Assembly: GCF_910592395.1 (NCBI RefSeq)
Contig: NC_088318.1
Coordinates: forward strand, 11,098,349-11,162,348
Direction of reading: 5' to 3'
DNA length: 64,000 bases
Source of the DNA: Lineus longissimus
Taxonomy: Eukaryota; Nemertea; Pilidiophora; Heteronemertea; Lineidae
The notes beneath the pieces are model-generated. The model saw nothing but the letters and a program-made list of their open reading frames with translations. It made no database searches and was not told where the DNA came from. The position numbers were made by a program, and so were the translations under genes. Of the stretch, positions 35,074 through 47,100 are shown in pieces. Position 1 is the first letter of the stretch. The number at the start of each line of letters is the position of its first letter.

Positions 35074-38000
35074 ATGATTAGCATACCAAATTTCGACTGC
35101 GAACTTAACCCCAGAGATTTCAAGACTGGAGCAAACGAGATTCTCGCCAACATCAGGCATGACTGGGACCTTGACAGAGTAACTTTTAAGGTAAGTCCGG
35201 GGGCCAGCAGCACCGTCATCAGTCGCGGAAACCTCTGCCACTGAGGCGCTTTAGTCGCTCTTATTAGGCTATGTTCGCTAGCCATGCATGGTGTCCGGTT
35301 ATCAATTGTGCCCTTTTTTCCAGAGATGCACTAACGGGTTTATAAACCATGTAACCACAGCTAGCATGGACGGAGGCGATGATAAGGTGATAATTAGGAT
35401 TTTCGGGAGCCAATGCAACGAATCGTTTGACAGAGCTCAGCAAATTACAGCAACCCTTTTGCTGAATGAGATGAAGATTTCACCACGCGTCTTGTGCATA
35501 TTCAAGAACGGGTTCTGTTTTGAGTATGTTGAAGGACTTGTATTAGACTGGAATGATTTTTCGGCGCTCGATGACATTCGTATTGCCATGTAAGTTTCGT
35601 GCATGTAGTTCCGTGATGTATATCAAAACTGCCAAAGAAATAAAATGATGAAGAGAGCCACGTACCCTATGTGGTTGTCAATGTAATACTATTGACCTAA
35701 CTTACCTGGTAGCCAACGATTAAGATAGTGATTGCTGTGAAGAATCTCGTTAAAACGGCTTATTATGAATGACGCCCACACCCTGACGCCCGACGCCCAC
35801 CTCCGCTCGGTCCGCAGATTATACCTTATCACAATATGAACTCAGTTGTTGTTGTCGTTGCGATAAAGTACTAAACAATTCCAGATGGGACGCTAAGGCC
35901 TCTAACTTGTCTGAGGATGAGGAATTCTTGTTTGGGGCCATCCCATCCTCTTGCAAACAGAGCCTACAGACTTCTCCTTCCGCATTGAGGGGGTAAGTCT
36001 GTATCGAGTGAAATGGCCTGATATTGTCAGGATGGGGCCATCCTGAGACTATTGAGCGGCTTCAACGTCATGAACGGGTGCAAAACTGTGAGGCAGGATG
36101 ATCACTGGAGTGGAGCAGCACGACAGAACCACATCTCCCCCGTCCTCCGTGACCTGCATTGGTTGCATTGGTTATAAGCACTTCGTCGCTGAAAAGCTCT
36201 TTCAATTAACGATGTAAAAGTAACATCTCTCCATACTGTATATACACTTTTTAGGGCCTATGCGAGGGAACTAGCACGATTCCACTGCAACCTTACACGT
36301 GAATACGCCATCAACAAATACAAATTAAAAGAGAGGAACTTCGTCAACAATCATCTGCATACGCTCTTGGGAATGTATCCGTCTACTGAGCAGATCAAGG
36401 AAGAAAGCGCAAGGGCATTGTAAGTCGACTTACTGGATGGGCCAGGCATTCCGAGAAAAGGTGCTGACATTTTGACTATTGGAATGAAGGACATCATTTT
36501 TGATTTAGTTTTTACCACACTCCTTGTCCTCGAGTGCATTGGTCTGTTCTCGTTCATCGAAGGTTCGCCAGAGTTTGCGAGCAGATGAAAGAGTGCCATC
36601 GATAATGCTTAAATGTGTGGTGTTCTTCCTTGCAGATTTGAAAAATCGGCACCTTCAAAGGCTACAATTGCTCGTGAGATCGAGGCATTGAAAAAAATGG
36701 TGGATGATATGAAACTTCCGCTTGTCTTCTGCCACAACGATTCAAATGCAACCAACATCATTTACAACAAAGAAAACGGTAGGTTCAAATGGTCTACTTC
36801 CGAAAACAGAGCCCTGATTTGATATTCAATGTGTGGCTGGTTCTGTTGGATATGGTTACCATTTGGCGGTGAGTAGTGGAATCTTTAATGGTTAATCGTT
36901 GTTAGAAAGCATTTGTCTGTCTTGACAAATCATCTAGTCCCCGCGCGGCGGTGTATTGGCGACGCGGTGGACTAATTTGTAACTATTTCATTTTCATAAT
37001 CAACTACAGAATTTCGTGACATTTACGGTAAAATTGATTTCTACTTTATTGAAAGAAATTTGAGTAGGAGGTCAGGCAAGGTTGTAGAGGGGCAAGATTG
37101 TATGCTGGGAATACGGAAAGCAAGGTATGGCCTTGAGTATGGGGTCAATCCTTTCATTTTTTAGAATGTCGTTGGTTTCGGTTTATGTGTCCTGCAGTAA
37201 TATTATGGTCAGCTTGGGATACACGGCAGAAAAATAGTAAATAGAATATACCATCTTCTCATAGATGTGTTGTTTCATTTCAGACAAATGCACCCTAGTT
37301 GATTATGATATGGCGGGGTTCGGATATGCTGCATTCGACTTGGCTCTTTTTCTCAAGTTTATTTGTTTTGGTATGTTGAAAGAAGAATAGCTGAGACTAC
37401 CAGATGGCAGATGTCAATAACGCAATAAATAGATGGCTAATTCCCAACTGAAAGTTGTTGCAGATGGATATCCTTTCGGATGGATAGCCTGGAGATTGTT
37501 TCTAATGAATTTCCAACTATTAAAACTTATTTTCTTGGCTACCTATAAGGCACCCTTTTCTGCTTCGTACAAACCCCGGCCGACTTTTTTCCCAGTGCGA
37601 GATATACTTTTCAGGTTCTCCATCACCGGAAAATCGTGAGGGATATTTGGCCAAAACTATACAAGACATTTCTCACTCGGTGAAATGCCGGGGAGTAAAA
37701 ATCCCAAAACTCGATTTTTATTTGTCCATGAAACCCCTGGATCATTAATAACCATAGTGTAACCGATTTTGATTAGTACTGGTTTCTTTGTACCTTAATC
37801 CGCCTTCATATGATGTTCATTAAACAAAATTCTTGGAGATACTGATTCCTGAAACCCGTGATTTATTTTCTAATGTCTTTAAACCATCCAAATTCCAGAT
37901 CTTTTTACCGCGCCGCCTTCCGACAGTCCACGCTGCCAACCCGAATACAGGAAGGGAGTTTTACTGGAATACTTGAAGGTCAAGTGTAAACTTGACGGTG

Positions 38001-39325
38001 AAGACGAAGGGCGGGCCATGCAACTCTTTGATAGGTGCTACGCCCAGGTCAGGAAGATGTATCTGGTAGGTATCTGTACTAATTTCATTCTTTCTTCATA
38101 TGAGCCAGTATTAGCAACATGTATCAATCATTTACAAGCATCCGGCATCACAAAATGCTATAATACTCGTCCAACTCGCATATGAAATGTTCTGTGGCCA
38201 ACTACAGGTATGATGGGTTAAAGTGGATGTTAACATCTCAATTGGCTCTAAACATGGCGTAAAACTGAACAGAAAGTCGAGGAACCTCGATAGCTCAACT
38301 GGTAGGGCTGTGGTTCGAAACCGAGTCAAGGATTTTGACTCGGGCACCTTAGTGTCTACTTAAAGCCTCCTTCTCATCCACCAATGTTCCCTTCCGCTTA
38401 GTCATTTGACCCTCTGTATCGGTAGTATAATAATTTATGATATTGAGGTCGAAACATCCAGTAGTCGAAAATTACTCTGTCCTACATTATGACCGACCAC
38501 TACATGTATGTACATTATTTTTGACTAGCGTAGAGAATGTTAAGATTGTTAAGATTCATAAACTGTTATAATTTTTTCTTCAGGTTGTTAGTATGATATT
38601 TAGCATATACATGATCGATGTGACGCTGAAAGAAGTTCATATGGGATCACCGATTGAGTTCATGAGGTACACTTTTATCTGTACAAAATGTTGTAATTTC
38701 TTTAGAATTTGTGTGAAAGAACGATATGATAAAGTGAGGTTAATGTCATCATATAACACCTTATAAACACCACGCAACTCGTGTTTAATCGAATATTACG
38801 CTATGTTCGCGACGCCCCACTTGACCGGAGAGACTGTTGGTCAACAACACATGGCCTGATGGCCCTAGAGCATTTGTCACAGCGGGAAACAACGCTTCAT
38901 GTTTTCAGTAATCAGGTAGGCCTCTTTTGACCTCTGCTTCCCACCAAACCGCTCATCTACTAAAATGCGAATTACCAATACACACCCCTTAGGCACCTTC
39001 TCCATAGAGCTATACCCTATACTACACTATACGCGAACAATGGCTTCACAAAGGGTGCATGACCATGAAACTATTGTTCGCGTATAGTATAGTATAGGGT
39101 ATAGCTCTATGGAATAGGTGCCTTAGGGCTGAGCGTACGTAGTATAGGCCCAGGTGCAATCGAGCCTTTACATATTCCATGATATAACACTGATTATTCA
39201 GAGACCAATCTCGACTTCATACCGTGCCTTCTTTGTATTTCAGAAAGGCCCTGGACGTATACGAAACACATTACCTCAACTGCAAAGAAGAGTTGATGGA
39301 TCTGCCTGTCCCAGAACTACTCTAA
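35074..39325 (+). CDS. ETNK: Choline/ethanolamine-kinase-family protein (ETNK-like), divergent
   Basis: Eight exons: 35074-35190, 35324-35589, 36255-36419, 36636-36778, 37284-37370, 37899-38065, 38584-38666, 39244-39325. All phases join and total 1,110 nt, giving 369 residues, close to the usual family core. Family marks: an N-terminal stretch like RVTFKRCTNGFINHV (ETNK FTDGITNKL), ICIFKNG-FCFEYVEG-type strand, and the Brenner motif HND-x4-N with D218 and N223. Ethanolamine kinases phosphorylate ethanolamine in the cytosol as the first step of the CDP-ethanolamine pathway to phosphatidylethanolamine. Odd: the second catalytic motif reads VDYDMAGFGY, so the usual Glu is Asp and the usual Asn is Gly; the following GNHF is absent; and the paired tryptophans of the substrate pocket near the C-terminus seem replaced by Phe/Tyr. 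Activity or substrate may differ. Confidence 0.88.
36056..36200 (+). mobile_element. CR1/L2-like LINE fragment in kinase intron 2
   Basis: Translated in places it reads QNHISPVLRDLHWLH, matching the same part of the LINE fragment at about 13,520-13,560 on the other strand. Only a short piece remains. Confidence 0.55.
38283..38345 (+). repeat. tRNA-like fragment (A-box and B-box) in kinase intron 6
   Basis: TAGCTCAACTGG fits the polymerase III A box and GGTTCGAAACC is close to a B box. Their spacing is too short for an intact tRNA, so it is more likely a truncated tRNA-derived SINE or pseudo-tRNA. Confidence 0.4.
38988..39128. mobile_element. Hairpin MITE in the last kinase intron
   Basis: CCATAGAGCTATACCCTATA continues into CTACACTATACGCGAACAAT on the left and is mirrored on the right by ATTGTTCGCGTATAG and TATAGGGTATAGCTCTATGG, with CTTAGGCACC/GGTGCCTTAGG ends. 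About 55-bp arms surround a short loop. No clear target duplication. Confidence 0.75.
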
Positions 39326-39523
39326 GAGATAAAAAGTTCAATGCCAATGTCGACGACAACCACGATGAATTTCGATGCTTTTAGTGCGAAGTTGATCACA
39401 GTAGGGAAACATGTCAAAACTTGGGGCCCTCCAACGTAGAAACGGCCCGACTGAAGATGAACAGTAATCGCAGAGTAGACCGACGACATCGAATAGAAAA
39501 TGGCCACCTTGTTTGATATGATC

Positions 39524-40582
39524 CTACATCTCCAAGTCGTGCATTTTCTCTGTCACCTTTTTGGCGAGCGGCAGGTCTTCAAGGTTAGCGATGTCGGCTG
39601 CGGAAGCCCCTGCTTTTAATAGCATGTCAACAATATTCGAGTGTTCATAAACTGCGGCCAGCTGCACTGGCGTGTACCCTTCTCGGTTCTTGCGATTAAT
39701 GTCGGCTCCCGACCTTATCAAAATCTCCACCACTTTTCCTTCTCCGTATTCTGCCGCGATTGTAAGCGGCGTCCACCCCTGACCGTCAAGGGAATCCAAA
39801 TCAGCACCGGCTGCAACTAACGCCTCGACAATGTCAGGCTGTCCCGTCAACGCGGCGCAGCCGACTGGAGAATTTCCGCAGCCACTCACGTAATTTACAT
39901 TAGCGCCCTCTTTTAACAACACGTCAGCGACGTCCATACATCCACTGAGCGATGCACAGCACAAAGGGGTGTTTCCAAATTTGTTCTGAGCTTCTTTGTC
40001 AGCACCTGCCTCGAGTAATACCTTGACTACTTCCAATTGTCGCCACTGGGCGGCGTGTATTAATGGCGTATACTCCATGTTGTTCTTGTGTTCCAAATTT
40101 GCACCTGCGCCGATGAGAGTCTTGACAACATCCACGTGACCACCAAATGGGGCGAGATGCAAGGCAGTGTCGGAAAACATATTCTCACTTTCAATATCAA
40201 CGCCAGCTTTAATAAGCTGTTCGACTACCTCGTTATGGCCGTTAGATGCCGCAACGCTTATGAGAGACTTGCCCTCATTGTCCTTGATCTCCAAGTCTGC
40301 CCGAAGGTCAATGAAAGCAGCGACAACGTTAGCCTGCCCGGCGGCCGCAGCGTGCTCCAGCAGAGACTCTCCTTGTTCGTAGGGCCCAATACAGGCGCCT
40401 GCCGAGATTAAGATTTTCAGCATTTGAATGTAACCATCTCTAATAGACAGGTCTACCAATGTATTGCCCTGTTCATCCCGGATGTTGACATTGGTACCTA
40501 GTTTGAGTAAGATCTTCGCCAAACACAGGCTGTTAGACTCGACCGCTTTGAGTAAACGTGTTTCAAGGAACGAAAGCGTCAT
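39524..40582 (-). CDS. Ankyrin-repeat protein
   Basis: A single 352-residue coding exon. I start at the ATG at 40,582 (MTLSFLETRLLKAVE). The frame stays open upstream, but it has no ATG there, and TTTTCAG ending near 40,599 looks like a splice acceptor, suggesting a 5' UTR intron. From about residue 30 to 340 there are roughly nine to ten 33-residue ankyrin units with TPL-x-x-AA, (V/I)V-x-x-L(L/I), AGAD signatures. No other domain is recognised; the end is KKVTEKMHDLEM. Ankyrin proteins bind partner proteins; the partner cannot be deduced. It is convergent with the kinase gene, with about 200 bases between stop codons. An intronless ankyrin frame can be a retrocopy or lineage-expanded family member. 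Confidence 0.85.
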   Translation of the reverse strand: MTLSFLETRLLKAVESNSLCLAKILLKLGTNVNIRDEQGNTLVDLSIRDGYIQMLKILISAGACIGPYEQGESLLEHAAAAGQANVVAAFIDLRADLEIKDNEGKSLISVAASNGHNEVVEQLIKAGVDIESENMFSDTALHLAPFGGHVDVVKTLIGAGANLEHKNNMEYTPLIHAAQWRQLEVVKVLLEAGADKEAQNKFGNTPLCCASLSGCMDVADVLLKEGANVNYVSGCGNSPVGCAALTGQPDIVEALVAAGADLDSLDGQGWTPLTIAAEYGEGKVVEILIRSGADINRKNREGYTPVQLAAVYEHSNIVDMLLKAGASAADIANLEDLPLAKKVTEKMHDLEM

Positions 40583-40599
40583 GGCAATAACTCTGAAAA

Positions 40600-41457
40600 T
40601 GGAAAGCACACCAGAGATAAACCGACGTTAAAAACATTGTTCACGAAATAAAAGTTTTTAAAAAGAGCCCAAAAGCCACAGTTCCATAAACCTGATGAGA
40701 TTGTCTACTGCAAGGCTCAGACAATGTCCTAAGCGGCGCTTTTCGTGCGGACGATTTTAGGATAAGAATGGTGGTAGATAGATGGATTGACAGTAATGAC
40801 GTATTTGGCATTATGTCTAGTCGTTGCAAATGAAGAATATGTCTTTTTAACTGGATCACCGGAAAAAACGGGTCCTTTCAACAGTTATTATTGGCTCGAA
40901 TATTGCCATTAACAGCGTTACCGGTAGCTGGTTGCAGACGAACCTGCCACGTCGCTAGCTATCGAAACAAAGACAGCAAGTGGATCTCGCCGCAATGCCG
41001 CAACATACCGCGGTAACAATTTTGTATAAACTACTAGGCCATCGAGATCGGTGTAAAGAACGCTAAGGAATACTCTTCTACTTACTTGCTTAGACTAAAC
41101 GATCATGAATATCCTAATATTTAGTCGCAACTAAAACATACTTTCAAAAAATCATCAGCGGAAGCATACAATATGCTAGACATTATATTGATACTGTACA
41201 GTATAATTACCAATCAACGTACATTCCAGGAACCTTCTATTCTTGTCTATCCTATGATATATGTGCTTATAACTTTGGCCTAATTTTCTGTCGCTGATGG
41301 TCTAATTATCCTGATCATATGCCTATCGTTGTAGAATTATTAGTTGCCTAATTGCCCGTTGAAATGTTTTCTCAAGTTAGGCGATACTTTCAATGTGCTC
41401 TTCCGTCATTAGATGGTCCTTGACATACTACACAAATAGTAAGCTGTGTTTTGGTCT
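40600..41457. other. Upstream region of the ankyrin gene
   Basis: No gene is recognised. It probably contains the non-coding first exon and promoter of the ankyrin gene on the minus strand. Confidence 0.3.
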
Positions 41458-43093
41458 GGGGCCTTATTCACAAAAGTCTCGCTAAGTATTTGCGAAGCGA
41501 AGCGTTTGCGAAACCCATGCGCAATCGCTAACTTAGCGAAGCGAGCGTTTCACAAAGGCCTTCGCAATATTTCGCTATGTCTTCGCTGTCCCTCTCTGCT
41601 AGCGAATTCGCTAAAGTTCCGCAGGCGCGATTACTGATTACGTGATCCATTAACAATGTCCGAATGACTCATACCGATGCGTGTATGCATTGACCGGGAA
41701 GCCTTAACACACCTTTCTGGGGAAAGGGTTAGAACCCCGCCTGGAAAAATTGAAAGGCCCATTACTAGTACATTATATTGTTCTCGTGCAAAGTATGTTT
41801 TAGGAGGTCTTAGTCTGGGGGAATCCCATGGAACTATTATATACCGGTACTTCAAAGTTTCAACAAAAGAATTGCTTTCAGTCATGGTAGGGACTTAATG
41901 AATACGAGTCCAGCCTCCTGACGGCCACATTCGATGATTAAGTCGACCATTTGAATAATGTGTCAGCTTACCATATTTGTGGAGGCAAAGCCATCTCATT
42001 TTCCATCGTCCGAATGCGTTCTCGATCTTCTGCCGAATTCTTCTGTGGTGGGCATTGAATTCGTCCTCCGCCGCATCTCGTGGGTGACGGAGGGAGTGAT
42101 CAACCAAGGAAGCAATGGGTAGGCACTATCACCCAATAAAAAGCCATTTGGGAGCCCATCGTTCTGAAATTTACGATTTAATCTACAGTTGTTCCAGATA
42201 AAGGCATCATGAGTACTACCTGGCCATTTTGCCACCAAATTGGTAAACTTCAAGGTATGGTCACATATGCCTTGCACGCTGATTGCGTGGGAATGTTTTC
42301 GGCTGACGTAGGCTTCTTCTTGGACCGAGGGAGCCTTTATTCCAACTAAGCTTCCATCTACACAGCCAAGTACATTTGGTATGCGGCGGCGCTCTTGATT
42401 ATAGAAACCCTCTTTTACTTCTTGTTGGAGATGGTGATCTCGTGGAAATGTTATAACGTGCGACGCCTTCCTTTCCAGTGCTGTGGAAACTCTATAAACA
42501 ATTCGTGACACAGATGCTTGACTAATGCCATTGAGGTCCCCACTTACAAACTGCAGATCTCCCGTTGCATAATAACGGAGGGCGCACATCACCTGTAAAC
42601 TTGCCGGTAAAGCATGAGATCGTTGTGTTGGATGTTCTACATCTTCTTTGATCAAATCCACAACTTCCAGAATAACGTGACGTGGCATACGAAACCTCTT
42701 CATCAAGTCTACGTCATCGTAAATGTCCAGCGGATTTACCCGGTCTCTAAATATCCTATTTCGGCGAAAATGTCGTTGATTTTCCTCTTCTATTGCAAAA
42801 AGGAGCGCCATGTTTTCTTCGTGTGAATGCTTTGCGAGAGCCCAAAAGCTCTCGCTAAAATTATGGAGTTAACGAGGGTTGAGCGACCACACTGCGATTG
42901 CGAAGCGTGAGCGATGTCTTCATGAAATCACCCGCAATGCGTGCGAGGAGTTTGTGAAGACACTGTGAATTCGCTAAATTACCGACGACCTGGCGAAGCG
43001 ATTGCGTAGCGAGGCTTTTGTGATTAGAAAATTTTGCTAGGCGAGGTGTTTGCGATTGCGAAGCGTTTGCGAGGCTTTTGTGAATAAGGCCCC
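41458..43093. mobile_element. PIF/Harbinger DNA transposon, about 1.64 kb
   Basis: The 19-bp ends GGGGCCTTATTCACAAAAG (41458-41476) and CTTTTGTGAATAAGGCCCC (43075-43093) are perfect inverted repeats. Subterminal regions are full of GCGAAGCG-type repeats on both sides, likely transposase binding sites. It contains a HARBI1-like transposase frame on the minus strand but no Myb-like second protein. The usual 3-bp TWA target duplication is not recognised at the edges. Confidence 0.85.
41895..42811 (-). pseudogene. HARBI1: HARBI1-like Harbinger transposase, frameshifted
   Basis: The frame from ATG at 42,811 has a helix-turn-helix-like N-terminal half (residues about 30-110) and the DDE nuclease marks VDGS (D152), PGSTHD (D202) and GDSAYPL (D228). 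After residue 240 (near 42,091) the frame is lost. A different frame continues with RHPRDAAEDEFNAHHRRIRQ and IENAFGRWKMRW, which carries the catalytic Glu region. A single missing C in a CCCTCC run would explain it. After KYG a GTAAGC could be a donor. The element is therefore inactive as it stands, or the gap is an assembly error. Confidence 0.88.
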
Positions 43094-46000
43094 GTGTCTA
43101 AACTGGCCTAAGGTCCAGCTGTTCTAGGAAAAAAACAAGTCTTATCAATATCGTCGGAGATGCATATACACAAATGTACTACTCTTGAGGGTTTTTGGGC
43201 TTTTCAAACACCTTTTAAGGATCGCCATTCAACACAAATATACACTCCCTAGAGTATGTTTTAGAAATGACAAACTCCTGAAGATGATTGAGCCTGAAAA
43301 AAAACCTCTATGGCTTTTCATTTCCCTGAAAAACCTCTTCGGGGTGCATATTTGAGTTGCTTGAAAAACCATTATAGGTTTTCCAGGAGTTCTTCATTTT
43401 TAAGCAGAAAATGTAACAAGAGGCTCAAGCGCCTGGCGCTCAGCTGAGTTAATATCATTAATATCTTCCCGGTGTTTAGTTCATTATGCATGAAAATGGC
43501 ATGCTCCATGGTATTTGATATCCTTTTGCGTTCACTACGTTACCAATGTTTTTGGTTGACATAATTATGCCACTGTTCATTCCTCAATCCTGACCACAAT
43601 TCGGGTGAAATCATCGTATGAAAATATTTACCGAAACATGAAGTTTATGCCATGAATGAGGATACTCATTGTCATAGCCTCGTTTACAAGTACGAAGTAT
43701 TTTCCCGCGAATATTCAAAACTGCTTGGCTCCTTGCCAGTTAAATAACATGTGACTATACACAAAATAGAAAACTTTGATGGAAATTGTAAATCATTTTT
43801 TATCTATCAGGGGAAACAAGCTGATGATGATCAAATAAATCATTCATGAGAAATCGTTTTGTTGCTGAAGCTTGCATGACGAAGTTAATGCTAAACCTTT
43901 TCTTGTGCTCTACTGCGCCACCGTAGTTTTCTATTTAGACCAGCGATGACGTCATTTCTGGTGATTCCCTACGTTGTCCAATGAGCGCTTTTTAAAATGT
44001 GCCATTTGGTATTGTACAGTATGCAATGTATTTTTTCAGCGCTGCCAGTTGCCGAAGAGAATGCCTTAGCTCCCTCAATTTCCAATCAATTTTTATGGGA
44101 GTGACATTATTGTATTGCTTAGAATGTCTACTTTTTACTCTTGAAAGAATCGTAGAACTAAAACATAATAGGCGAACAGAATCATGCCGATTCACTGCAC
44201 ATACTGTGGGAATTCTCCACTTCAAAATAAATCGGCGATGTCATCGCGAACAGAGCATGCACTTCCGATATCGTTTTCACAGAAATGTCGCCAAATATTC
44301 AAGAACTAATTTCTGAATTTAGTCCCTAAAGACCTTATGACTACCACTGAAACGAACTAGTGATAATATCGCCTACCAGACTACTTTTTAAGCAGAAAAT
44401 TGGGTACTTGAGTGTCATTGAGCTCCAAGATTATTGCACATAGCGTAAACAACATGCCGCCATTTTGTCTCCGCTTCGGTATTTCGTACGCCGCTTATAA
44501 TGCACCTTCTCAATTAAAACAAACATAATAAGGCCTTACATCGTTGATTGAATAGGAACACCACACAAAACACAATAAAGTGGGGGTACAATCGATTACG
44601 AAGCTGAAGTGAACAGTGATTTATTCCTGGAGCTACTGCTTTTGTTGTGTAGCTGCCATGTTTTGAGAACTGGCAAATAGGAGACTTCATTGATGGCTGA
44701 CGTCATCGGGCGGGAATTTGAATCGGCAGAAATAATTAAAAGGCAGGTAGCGCCCTCTCCTGTTAAAATTTTGAACTTTTTCTCAATAAAATAGATTTTC
44801 AAGAATTTTATCTTAATATTAGAGCATATTTCGACTAATTCTGCTGCTCCTAGGCCGATATAGGCCAGTTTCCTTCATGCACTCTCGCTCGCAGGAAGTA
44901 GGTCGAATGGCGACAAATTTTGTTTTGAAAGTAGAGTTTGACCAGAAGTATCCAGAAATGCAAAATTGAAGTCTCTAGGTCTTACGGTTACAAAATGTGC
45001 ACCATGGGTTTAACGGACGGATGGATGGATGGATGGACAGACGGACGCCACTGAACAACTTATTTGACAAGCTCGGCTGACTTAGTCAGCTGAGCTAAAA
45101 ACTCTCCGGGAAAATAAAATTCCTTTCAATACTGCTATACTTTTGTTTCTTCTTAAGCAGGGTTAACGACGTGCGCTCGACTGACTGCCAGATATTTCTT
45201 GCGAAGTACCAGTCATATATATATAGCCTCAGAAAGAGCGAACCATTTTCTCTTGATATCGGTGGACAAGATGTCATGTCGACACAATTTCAAAAATGTT
45301 TTGAAAATGCCTCATTGTTCTCAGAAACATTCTTCCAATTCTTCTCATCACAAAAAGCGAACAATAACCAAGTCAAAAGTCACGGACCCAAGCAAACATT
45401 TAAAAAAAAAGTTTATGCTTTTTTGATGTTGCTAAGTCCGGTCTGGCTAAGTTATATGGCATCTGGCACTGGCTCATTTGCCAAAATAATACTTCTGGGA
45501 ACGAAATTTGCAAATGTGAGACATGTGGATTCGTATTACCGAAGGTATGAAAGGTAACACTGTTTCCTGGAAGCTTTACTATGGCATGCGGTATCGTTCC
45601 ACAGCATGTTGCTCTGGCATCTTGGGGCGTTCGAATGTCTATAGTTATTTCAACAGGTAATTGTTCTGAAATGTTGCATCTTCGCCGAGTCTACTACTGT
45701 AAGACAAGGGTCTGATATAATTGTATTGGCTTCATTTCCTCGAAGAAAACACGCAAGCTTACAAGGTCCCGCTCTCACGGATGTAATGTATTTTCAAGTT
45801 TGAGAGGTAAAACTTTTTTTGAAAAACGGTTAAGGGTCTTTTATGGTAATTGTATTCAAGCTAAAAAAATCGTTGTTATTTGTCCGGGATATTTGTCCAA
45901 AGACGGAAGTACGCTGATGTCAATTATCAGTCAATCGGGAAAAAAATCTTTGGTTGACTGCCCATCCCAATCACGGCAGCCATCTGTGGAGAAAACTGTA

Positions 46001-46750
46001 AACATATCCTTTGATAGCGTCAGTTTTATTGCTCAGAAGATGCTGGGAACAAGCCTGCTGTTGTTTTCCCCGACAATCTTGTTTGCATTTGTCTATCGAG
46101 ATGAGCGACGGGTGCTTTAGATGTCCGTCGTTTACGGCTAGACATTTTCTGTCCAGTGAAAACATTTTTGTCTGGCGAATCAGATGGTTTAATCGTCCCT
46201 ATGTGGACATTCGTCCGTCGTGCTCCAGGCGTATGCTGAAAGAACCGCCAACGCTGCTTGATGAGTGCTGTCTCTGACGCTTCTCGAAAGAGCGCTGGGA
46301 ATCTGCAGATGTTGGTGTCTTGAGTTGAGTTCACATCAATTGATGGGGAGTTGGTCCTGTCGCACGCGTCGGAGTTGAGAAACAACTCTTTTGTTATGTT
46401 TTCGATAAGGACGCGGAGAGGAAATTCTCTAACTCGACAGATGAGTACTCGAATTGGAAATATATTTCCTGAGGCGTATTATCAAAATCTGCATAGTTTC
46501 ATCATCCTCATAAGGGTGTTAATATCAAGGAATATACTCAAATTTAGATGGACCGATCATGGAAAAAGAAATATATTGCCCCATCACCTCGTGGTCTCGG
46601 GGGATATCCAAGCCATAGACCATCCCTCGGGTGCAGTCTAATACCTCATAAATCCCACTCGCGTGATTTTGTGTATGCATTAGCACAGAAACAGCTGGCA
46701 CATAATTATATACACAAGGCGAAGTTACAAATTTATCACCGACGCAAGTA
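43094..46750. other. Gene-poor region
   Basis: No gene is recognised. Open frames such as 45,171-45,557 (128 codons) show no domain and no splice support. A dispersed repeat lies at about 44,800-45,100. Confidence 0.4.
44805..45098. repeat. Dispersed repeat with GGAT microsatellite and palindromic tail
   Basis: It has an ordered series of motifs ending in a GGATGGATGGAT tract (about 45,015-45,035) followed by GACAGACGGACG. A short palindrome GCTCGGCTGACTTAGTCAGC follows at about 45,071. This layout resembles dispersed repeats I associate with mollusc genomes, a recollection that could not be tested here. Confidence 0.45.
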
Positions 46751-47100
46751 ATGAAAACAACGTTGCAAGTATGTATCAGTTGACATCAGAACAATGATGG
46801 CAATACTCGGACTGGCCATGACATTAATCTGCCAGGTACGCAGCCACTATTGACCTTTACGTCAATAAAACGTCTACAGACATGGCCAGTAGCCATATCA
46901 AACTTTCCCCAATAGATGGTTCATCGGCTTCATATATTATTCAGGATGTTTTGCGATGAAAACTACATTGCAAGTATGTATCAGTTGACATCAGAACAAT
47001 GATGGCAATACTCGGACTGGTCGTGACATTAATCTGCCAGGTACACAGCCACTAATGACATTTACGTCAATAAAACGTCCACAGACATCGCCTGTCATAA
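46751..47100 (+). repeat. Two-copy direct repeat carrying a signal-peptide-like first exon
   Basis: About 140 bases starting ATGAAAAC at 46,751 recur at 46,957 with few changes. Each has ACAATG followed by a hydrophobic stretch (MMAILGLAMTLICQ and MMAILGLVVTLICQ; 46,794-46,835 and 46,999-47,040) ending in CAG before a GTAC donor. The substitutions keep the hydrophobic character. Without splicing the frames stop within five codons. Possible acceptors at 47,300 and 47,430 lead to short Cys/Arg-rich frames, none recognisable. This may be alternative first exons of a small secreted protein. Confidence 0.4.

Noticed and set aside
38283-38345. Functional tRNA gene
   Set aside because: A- and B-box spacing is too short and no acceptor stem pairs.
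40583-40609. Nine-codon extension of the ankyrin frame
   Set aside because: It starts with GTG and crosses a likely splice acceptor.
45171-45557. 128-codon plus-strand frame
   Set aside because: Low-complexity, Lys/Ser/Phe-rich, no domain and no conserved neighbour.
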